Source of the DNA: Actinomycetales bacterium
GTDB taxonomy: Bacteria > Actinomycetota > Actinomycetes > Actinomycetales > Beutenbergiaceae
Direction of reading: 5' to 3'
Assembly (NCBI GenBank): GCA_016649925.1
Contig: JAENWO010000043.1
Coordinates: 1 to 11,545 of the forward strand
Length of the DNA: 11,545 nucleotides
Part shown: piece by piece, positions 6,700 to 11,545 of the stretch
Numbering within the stretch: the stretch's first letter is position 1
Layout of the letters: each line of letters begins with the position of its first letter
Notes under the pieces: model-generated
What the model was told of the DNA's origin: nothing
The model's input: only the letters and a program-made list of their open reading frames with translations
The model's database searches: none
Program-made: the position numbers and the translations under genes

Positions 6700-6725
6700 A
6701 ACGGCCGTTGACGCCGCCCTGTTCC
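6700..6725 (-). promoter_or_regulatory. SigR/SigH-type promoter of rbpA (GGAAC-N18-GTT)
   Basis: On the minus strand, GGAAC (6725-6721) is followed by exactly 18 bases and then GTT (6702-6700). The flanking bases give CGGAAC and CGTTG, matching the GGAA[T/C]-N18-19-GTT consensus recognised by the thiol-stress ECF sigma factors SigR (Streptomyces) and SigH (Mycobacterium). In Streptomyces coelicolor rbpA is a known SigR target. Transcription would begin near 6692, giving a leader of about 35 bases. A second GGAAC nearby (6699-6695) has no GTT partner. Confidence 0.75.
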
Positions 6726-6771
6726 GCATCTGGGGTGAAGGTGCTGTGAAGTTCGCGCAGGGGAGAACCTG

Positions 6772-6997
6772 GTGACGCTGCCCTCCATGACCTCACCGGC
6801 CATGCCAGAGGCAGCTGGGCCGCTCGGGGCTCACGCTCGCGGCTGTCGGCCTGGGACTCAACTCATATGGATCCACCGTAGCGACAGCCGACGTCCCCCG
6901 CATCGTGGACGCCGCGTTCGAAGGGGGATCACGTGGCGGCGGGGGCCCAAGCGGGCCATTGCTCGTCCGTCGGACGCACGGTAGCCGGCGGCGGTAG
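6772..6997 (+). pseudogene. Aldo/keto reductase, 5' fragment of a disrupted gene
   Basis: In the frame through 6812 the translation contains QLGRSGLTLAAVGLGLNSYG and DVPRIVDAAFEGG, the standard N-terminus of an aldo/keto reductase (LGRSGL, VGLG, then the first helix), followed by GGGPSGPLL, which resembles the YGGG-SEE-LLG segment after the catalytic Asp. The stretch that should lie between (ending FDTA-YG, with the catalytic Asp) is missing, so there is a deletion near 6928. The probable original start is GTG 6772 with GGGGAG (6760-6765) six bases upstream, but that frame must shift by about 6810 to reach the conserved part. The frame ends at TAG 6995-6997. The rest of the gene reappears after 7813, beyond the hydrolase gene. 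Identification is from motif recognition only. Confidence 0.7.
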
Positions 6998-7000
6998 GTT
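6995..7000 (+). promoter_or_regulatory. -10 box TAGGTT placed for leaderless expression of the hydrolase gene
   Basis: TAGGTT fits TANNNT and is six bases before the ATG at 7007, the same layout as at lnt. No Shine-Dalgarno sequence is present in the gap. It overlaps the stop codon that ends the aldo/keto reductase fragment. Confidence 0.5.
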
Positions 7001-7006
7001 CCGGTG

Positions 7007-7813
7007 ATGGCAACTTCTGACGAATGGTCCTTCGAGGGCACCGACGGCACCCGGGTCGCCCGCACGTGGGACAACCCGCAGGCCAGGTACGTCGCGTTCC
7101 TGTCTCACGGGTACGGCGAGCACATCGGCAGGTACGAGCACGTCGCCGCTCACCTGGTGCGGCACGGGGCCGTGGTGCACGGTGTCGACCACGTCGGACA
7201 CGGTAAGAGCGATGGTGACCGCGTCCTCGTCAACGACTACGAAGACGTGGTGACGGACTTCCACACCCTCTCCGACGAGGCCCGCCGCGCGACTCCGGAT
7301 CTCCCGGTCGTCCTCATCGGGCACTCGATGGGCGGCATGATCGCCGTCCGCTACGCCCAGCGGTACGGCACCGAGCTCGCGGCGCTCGTGCTCTCCGGCC
7401 CGGTGCTCGGCCGGTGGCAGACCGTGGACACCCTGCTCCCGTTGGACCCGGTCCCGGACACCCCGATCGACCCGGCGACGCTCTCGCGCGACCCCGCCGT
7501 CGGCGAGGCCTACGTCGCCGACCCCATGGTGTGGCACGGTAACTTCCAGCACACGACGCTCGAGGCGCTGAATGCCAGCTTGCGGCTGATCGGCCGGTCC
7601 GGCGACCTCCGAGCGCTGCCCACGCTGTGGGTCCACGGGGCACAGGACCAGCTGGTTCCCATCGGCGACACCCGGGACGGCATCGCCGTGATCCGTGGCA
7701 CGGCCCTGGAGGAGAGGATCTTCGACGGCGCCCGCCACGAGGTCTTCAACGAGACGAACTCGGCCGAGGTGCTCGACGCCGTGACGGACTTCGTCGACTC
7801 CGTGCTGTCCTGA
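7007..7813 (+). CDS. Alpha/beta hydrolase, monoacylglycerol-lipase-like
   Basis: Serine hydrolase of 268 residues, probably cytoplasmic or membrane-associated, likely acting on monoacylglycerols or similar lipid esters. The motifs of the family are all present: SHGYGEH near the N-terminus (oxyanion region), VDHVGHGKSDG, the nucleophile elbow GHSMGG with Ser107, Asp214 in HGAQDQLVP, and His244 in GARHEVFNE. The Ser-Asp-His triad is therefore complete and the length is normal for YtpA/PldB/MGL-type enzymes. There is no signal peptide or membrane segment. I prefer ATG 7007 over the adjacent GTG 7004 because it sits six bases after a TAGGTT -10 box, with no ribosome site for either. The gene is intact but lies between two pieces of a broken aldo/keto reductase gene, which suggests that it arrived by insertion or recombination. 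The exact substrate cannot be told from sequence. Confidence 0.9.
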   Translation: MATSDEWSFEGTDGTRVARTWDNPQARYVAFLSHGYGEHIGRYEHVAAHLVRHGAVVHGVDHVGHGKSDGDRVLVNDYEDVVTDFHTLSDEARRATPDLPVVLIGHSMGGMIAVRYAQRYGTELAALVLSGPVLGRWQTVDTLLPLDPVPDTPIDPATLSRDPAVGEAYVADPMVWHGNFQHTTLEALNASLRLIGRSGDLRALPTLWVHGAQDQLVPIGDTRDGIAVIRGTALEERIFDGARHEVFNETNSAEVLDAVTDFVDSVLS

Positions 7814-7826
7814 GACGGCGCGACGA

Positions 7827-8152
7827 GAGGCTGGCGCCGGCCGGTCGCGGAAAGAGCTCGGCTCCTCGAACCTCGCCGGGTGGCAGATCGTGGACGCCGA
7901 CCGGACCGCCCGCTCAGGGGGCACGCGCCTGACCCGCGGCCCCGACCGGCTCGCGGCGGCGAACTTCGACCGGATCGAGGCGCTGCAGGCGTTCGCCGAC
8001 GAACGCTCGCTCACGCTGCTGCAGGTGGCGGTCGGCTCGGTCCCCTCGCGGACCCCAAGCCGGAGCACGTCCGGGCGAACACCGCCGCCGCCGGATGGGA
8101 CCCCACCACCAAGGACCTCGCAGCGATCGACGAGAGCGTCCCCGCCGCGTGA
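7827..8152 (+). pseudogene. Aldo/keto reductase, 3' fragment of the same disrupted gene
   Basis: In the frame through 7860 the translation gives KELGSSNLAGWQIVDAD, which matches the V-R-x-[IL]-G-[CS]-S-N-x-x-x-W-Q segment in the middle of an aldo/keto reductase. It jumps at once to GTRLTRGPDRLAAANFDRI and EALQAFADERSLTLLQVAVG, the C-terminal part, so roughly 80 codons are missing. Near 8045 the frame shifts again, to PEHVRANTAAAGWDP and DLAAIDESV, the usual C-terminal end, with about 15 codons lost around the shift. TGA is at 8150-8152. At least three separate lesions make this a clear pseudogene. Together with 6772-6997 it accounts for both ends of one gene on the same strand and in the right order. 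Confidence 0.75.
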
Positions 8153-8167
8153 CGCAAGCCGCTTGCG
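8153..8167. terminator. Short hairpin CGCAAG-CCG-CTTGCG after the reductase remnant
   Basis: A perfect 6-bp stem with a 3-base loop starts at the base after the reductase stop codon. There is no T-run. It could be a surviving terminator of the old reductase gene, and it also faces the end of the convergent oxidoreductase remnant. Confidence 0.4.
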
Positions 8168-8232
8168 GAATCGACGTGTCGCGGCGATCCGGCTCGACGG
8201 TGATCGGGCGCACGGCGAGATCGTCTCCTGCG

Positions 8233-8954
8233 TCACGCCCCCGGCGGACCCTGCTTGATGCGGTCGAGAAGCACCTCGGGGGTGTCGCGCTCGATGTCCC
8301 AGCGGGACTCCACCCACCACGTTGCGCCTGCGTCCGCCATCGCTCGGGCATGCGCGGCCGCGGCCGTCGGTCCGTCCGGCAGGACGCCTGCCACGATGAC
8401 GTCGAACGGCGTCGTCGCCGTCCGGTGCTCGCTCACCCACGCGGCGACCTCGGCCACGTCGGCGGGGGAGAGGGGTTCCTCGGGCGAGCGGCCCCGGACC
8501 TGCGGCATGACACCGTCCCAGGCGATCGTTCGGTTCATCGAGCGCGGCGCGGGCCACCGGCCGACGACCCGGACCGGTATCCGCGGCTGCTGCACGGGCG
8601 TGGGTCGGAAGACGAGGTTCTCGACGGCGTGGTGGGTGCCGGTGTAGCTGAACGGCTCGCCGGTCCACGCGCGCTCCAGAATGTCGAGTGCCTCGTCCAG
8701 GCGACGGTGATCGACTCCCGGGCCACCTTCCACGGTCGGCGGCGCGCCAGCGGGAAGATCATCGCACCGAGGCGGATCGTCGTGGTGCGCACCGCGATCG
8801 CACCGAGCATCGTCCACGGGTCGAACGCGTCCATCTCACCGATGCTGATGCCGTCCCACGTGAAGAACCCGTCCCAGCCGGATCGCTCCGCCTCGCCGGC
8901 CATTTCGAAGATCTGGTCGGTGTTGCCACAGCTGCCCACGAAGCCGAACTTCAT
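8233..8954 (-). pseudogene. LLM-class flavin-dependent oxidoreductase with internal deletion and frameshift
   Basis: Luciferase-like (F420 or FMN dependent) oxidoreductase. Reading from ATG 8954 the first frame gives MKFGFVGSCGNTDQIFEMAG, then FTWDGISIGEMDAFDPW, TTTIRLGAMIFPLARRRPW and KVARESITV, all typical of the N-terminal half. After about 8710 that frame becomes meaningless, and another frame continues with RRLDEALDILERAWTGEPFS, VQQPRIPVRVVGRWP and WDGVMPQVRG, ending at TGA 8233-8235. The segment normally between them (DHLSGGR and the glycine-rich stretch, around 35 residues) is missing. The junction therefore looks like a deletion that also shifted the frame, near 8697-8712. The shortened and shifted gene is very unlikely to give an active enzyme. 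A TACCGT -10 box lies just upstream. It is convergent with the reductase remnant. Confidence 0.8.
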
Positions 8955-8961
8955 GCTTCCC

Positions 8962-8967
8962 ACGGTA
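8962..8967 (-). promoter_or_regulatory. -10 box TACCGT upstream of the oxidoreductase remnant
   Basis: TACCGT (minus strand) fits TANNNT and ends seven bases before the ATG at 8954. The GGGAAG next to the ATG is too close to serve as a ribosome site. This is the third gene in the window with a layout suited to leaderless mRNA. Confidence 0.4.
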
Positions 8968-9012
8968 GGTGGGTGAGCGACGTCCGGAAAGGGTCCGGGA
9001 CGTCCGGATCCC

Positions 9013-9546
9013 TCAGCGCAGAAACCTCGCCCGGTCGGCACCGACGGCGAGGATCTCGCGAAGCGGCACGTGCCGACTTGTGGCGGCGCGCCGCAGAGCC
9101 TCGGACCAGCTGCGTTCGACTGTTCCGCGATCCCCGCCAGCAGCCCGGACCAGGGCGAGCACGAGCTCACTACCGGGGACGGCACCCGTGAGTTCATCGC
9201 CCAGACCGTGGACCAAGCGGTCCACCAGGAGGGGCTCGGGATTCCGGGGCAGGCCGTCGAACGGCACGATCAGCGGACTCAGGGCTCCGGACGGCTCGAC
9301 GAGGAAGAACCACAGCGACGTCGGACCCTCAACGGGCCCGATGAGGGCCACCGTCGTCGCCAGAAGGGCGAAGTCCCGTGACACGTCCGTGCCGATCGGG
9401 GGAACCCATTCCTTGGGTTCGATCCAGGGACCCAGGTCGATGGTCTCGTAGTCCCCATCGTCGTCGTCCTCGTCGTCATAGTCCTGCCACGGATACTCGA
9501 GGTCGAGCTCGTCGTCAACTGGTTCGTCCTGCGCGTTCTGGCTCAT
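9013..9546 (-). CDS. Small acidic protein of unknown function
   Basis: I do not recognise a named family. The 177 residues divide into a strongly acidic, probably disordered N-terminus (1-47, with DYDDEDDDDGDYE) and a folded-looking part (about 53-177). The latter has hydrophobic strands (FALLATTVALIG, SLWFFLVEPSG, ELVLALVRAAGG), then a RSWSEALRRAA helix and a VPLREILAVGAD segment. The last part resembles small actinobacterial proteins that carry a pattern of the type L-[VA]-R-P-G-G followed by W-x-x-A-[LI], but no function is attached to that. There is no signal peptide. The start at 9546 is chosen because GGAGG (9555-9559) lies eight bases upstream; an in-frame ATG 43 codons earlier lacks such a site. 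It is divergent from the membrane-protein gene at 9714 with 167 bases between, so shared control is possible. Confidence 0.75.
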   Translation of the reverse strand: MSQNAQDEPVDDELDLEYPWQDYDDEDDDDGDYETIDLGPWIEPKEWVPPIGTDVSRDFALLATTVALIGPVEGPTSLWFFLVEPSGALSPLIVPFDGLPRNPEPLLVDRLVHGLGDELTGAVPGSELVLALVRAAGGDRGTVERSWSEALRRAATSRHVPLREILAVGADRARFLR

Positions 9547-9554
9547 GCAGACAG

Positions 9555-9565
9555 CCTCCGCCTCC
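9555..9565 (-). promoter_or_regulatory. Doubled GGAGG ribosome binding site (GGAGGCGGAGG)
   Basis: Two GGAGG cores in a row on the minus strand; the nearer one is eight bases before ATG 9546 and decides this start. Confidence 0.75.
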
Positions 9566-9597
9566 GGAGCATCGACGACCGCGAAGGCGCCATGCCT

Positions 9598-9713
9598 TGT
9601 GGACGAAGGGACGCCGTCGTGCATCTGTGGACCCACCGGCACGGAAGAGCAAGGGGAGTAGATTCGGCGCATCCCGACCCCGCCCCGGGGGACGCGGCCC
9701 TCGGAGTGTGGAC
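9598..9713. promoter_or_regulatory. Divergent intergenic segment with three TGTGGAC copies and a possible -10 box
   Basis: TGTGGAC occurs at 9598-9604, 9626-9632 and 9707-9713. On the other strand the first and third copies read TCGTCCACA and ATGTCCACA, each one base from the actinobacterial DnaA box TTGTCCACA. TAGATT (9659-9664) could be a -10 box for the plus-strand gene at 9714, whose GGAG ribosome site is at 9703-9706; no good -35 is visible. No clear promoter was found for the minus-strand gene. Confidence 0.35.
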
Positions 9714-11545
9714 ATGCTCACCTGGTGCACCCCGAAGCGGCCGCCCACGGCGGCCGAACCCACCGTGCTCGAGCTGCGCGTCCACGGGATCAGCAACACA
9801 CCACCCGAGTCGGTGCTGGACCTCCCGACGGGGGAGATCGAGCGTTCGCGCGGCGACGACCTGGGCAGCTTCTGGACGCCGACGGCGCAGGCCCGCGAGC
9901 GGGACGTCTTACTCCCGCCCGGTGACCGGCACCACATCCGCCCCGACGTGCGACGCGAGGCGTACTCGTGGGGGGCGATGGCGCGACTGTCCTCGGTACC
10001 GTTCGTGGGCGCGCTGGGTGCGCTCGGCCGGGGTGTCACCCGCGTGCTGTGGACGCTGGTGATCCCGTTCGGGCTGGCGAACGTCGCATACTGGAGCCGG
10101 CGGCCCCCGGTCGGGCAGCGCGGATGGAAGCAGGGCAACGGCGCCGCAACGATCCGCCTCTTCTCCCTCGCGCTCACCCTGCTCCTGGCGGCGTCCACAG
10201 CCTCTGTCACGCTGGGACTCATCGGCAGCCAGTGCTTCTTGCCGAGCCAGCAGCTGCCTGCGGACGCTGCGGGAGCCGACCCGGTCACGGCCTCGCTCGT
10301 GTGCTCCCAGCTCCCGTCCGCGCTGCAGTTGCTGGCGCCGATGCGCCACGGGCAGCGCATCGCCCTGTTCGCGGTGGTCCCGGTCGCGGTCGTTCTCCTG
10401 CTCTGGCTCGTGGCCCACAGCGGGCGGGTGCGCTTCGACGAACGGATGTCGACGAGCAAGGCCTCCGGCCCGGCCCGGGGCGGGACCGGCGACACGAGCG
10501 CACCGAGGTCCCCCCTGCTGGCCACCCCGGGCTTCTGGAGCCACAGCCTCCTGTCATTGACAACGGGGCGGTTGCACGTCGCGGCGGTGCTGGTCCTGCT
10601 CACCGGGGTGCTGTCCTGGGAGGGCGTCTTCGGCCGCGCCGAGGCGTGCCGGGGCGTCTCCACCTTCCTGACCCGGGCCTGCCTGGTCGACGGGATGGGG
10701 GAGCGGACGCCGCACGCCGGCTTCGTCGTCCTGCTCGTGTGCTCCGCGGTGTTGATGGCGTGGATCGCCTGGCGGGTGTGCGTCGTGTCCGAGGCGTGCG
10801 CCGACGTCCGTCCGGGAGAGCGGGAGCGGCGGGTGCACTCGGGATGGCTGCTCGTGGTCTCGTTGTCGGCCTTCGGGGCGGCTGAGGCGTTCGTCTGGCG
10901 CAGCGCGGACCCGGTCGGCGCCGGGGCGCCGTTCACGGGGCTCGTCGCCACCGAAGACCATCCTCGTCGGGCTGCTCTTCGGGCTCGCCTTCGTGGCTCT
11001 CGGCTGGCGTGGTGGGCTCCGTGCCGCGCTGTGGATCCCGTTGCTCGTCGTGGGCGGCGGGGGGATCACGGCGGACGCGCTCCTGCAGGACCTCTACGCA
11101 CGGGCATGGGCGCCGCTCGCGCTCGCGTCGGCCGCCCTGGTAGCTCTGGTCGTGGGCGATGGCCCTGCGCCGGTCCACGGGTGCGCAGGAGGGCTGGAGC
11201 GGTGCCGGCCCCGGAGTCTTCCTCTTCCTCTCCGCCGGCACGGCGATGATCTTCTCCAGCCTCGTGGTCCTCGGAGTCTCCCGGTTCCTCAACGCACCGG
11301 CGGCCACGGCCCGGTTCCTCATCCCGGGCGGCTACGACGACGCCGTCGCGGGAGCCGACCGGGACGCCGTCCGCGACTTCGTGCTGATCCCGTCTCGGGA
11401 GGGCACCACGATCGTCCCACCGCGTGCGTACGCGGAGTTCGGGATCGCCACCCTCCTGATCCTCGCGATCCTCGTCCTGGTCCTCCTTCCGCCCCTCTGG
11501 CACATGATGCGGGGGGTGCCGGCGCTGCCGAATGCACCGTCCGCC
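9714..11545 (+). CDS. Multi-pass membrane protein of unknown function, frame interrupted twice and cut by the window end
   Basis: The N-terminus (VLELRVHGISNTPPESVLDL, with His24-Gly25, then GDDLGSFWTP and REAYSWGAM) matches a group of large uncharacterised actinobacterial membrane proteins that begin with a VHG[VI]-x-x-TPPE motif, a pattern recalling the HG of alpha/beta hydrolases. About ten hydrophobic segments follow, starting near 10000, 10150, 10360, 10573, 10717, 10838, 10957, 11020, 11115, 11215 and 11440. Cys pairs occur in two loops (CFLPSQQ...VCSQL; ACRG...ACLVDG). The start ATG 9714 has GGAG at 9703-9706. The sensible frame runs to the GGGG at 10937-10940, then continues one base on (KTILVGLLFGLAFVALGW) to the GGG at 11154-11156, then one base on again (MALRRSTGAQEGW, then FLFLSAGTAMIFSSLVVLG) to the window edge. 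Each shift is explained by one extra G. This may be sequencing error, a real pseudogene or slippage-prone coding. Without correction the first frame would stop at 11249. Confidence 0.7.

Noticed and set aside
6772..6984. 70-codon open frame from GTG 6772 as a small gene
   Set aside because: Only its start and ribosome site look real; the recognisable protein similarity is in another frame, so it is better read as the shifted beginning of the reductase remnant.
6929..8668. 579-codon minus-strand open frame spanning the hydrolase and both remnants
   Set aside because: It crosses a clearly coding plus-strand hydrolase and two unrelated remnants, and its translation has no coherent domain.
9515..10951. 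478-codon minus-strand open frame opposite the membrane protein
   Set aside because: Ser/Arg/Thr-rich shadow; the plus strand shows regular membrane segments and a ribosome site.

Overview
The window reads as chromosomal DNA from a high-GC actinobacterium. The strongest markers are actinobacterial: a HelY-type helicase, RbpA (found only in Actinobacteria), and an Lnt/Ppm pair (apolipoprotein N-acyltransferase plus polyprenol-phosphate mannose synthase). The split but overlapping lnt-ppm arrangement followed by rbpA on the opposite strand suggests the Micrococcales/Cellulomonas neighbourhood; that placement is inference from gene order and protein style, not a database result.

Layout. 1-3581 (+): the 3' part of helY, then a short, apparently catalytically degraded amidohydrolase-fold protein, in one operon. 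3582-3971: a 390-base non-coding gap with two tandem duplications, a possible -35/-10 promoter, a perfect 10-bp inverted repeat and a -10 box placed for leaderless expression of the next gene. 3972-6334 (+): lnt and ppm, joined by an ATGA overlap. They mature lipoproteins and make mannosyl-phosphoprenol, the membrane mannose donor. 6310-6657 (-): rbpA, convergent with ppm and overlapping it by 25 bases, behind a near-perfect SigR/SigH-type promoter that suggests thiol/oxidative-stress control.

6772-8954 is a block of decaying genes. Two broken pieces of one aldo/keto reductase gene flank an intact monoacylglycerol-lipase-like alpha/beta hydrolase gene (7007-7813), which has its own -10 box. 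On the minus strand follows an LLM-class flavin-dependent oxidoreductase gene with an internal deletion and frameshift. 9013-9546 (-) encodes a small, very acidic protein of unknown function. Divergent from it, from 9714 to the window edge, runs a multi-pass membrane protein of unknown function whose frame changes twice, each time consistent with one extra G in a G-run.

I see no CRISPR array, phage, complete insertion sequence, rRNA or tRNA gene, and no obvious new multi-gene system. The most interesting content lies in structure that ordinary gene calling would miss: the aldo/keto reductase split around a lipase gene, the stress-type rbpA promoter, the metal-ligand-less amidohydrolase, the repeat-built Ser/Arg tail at the Lnt-Ppm junction, and the repeat-rich regulatory gap before lnt.
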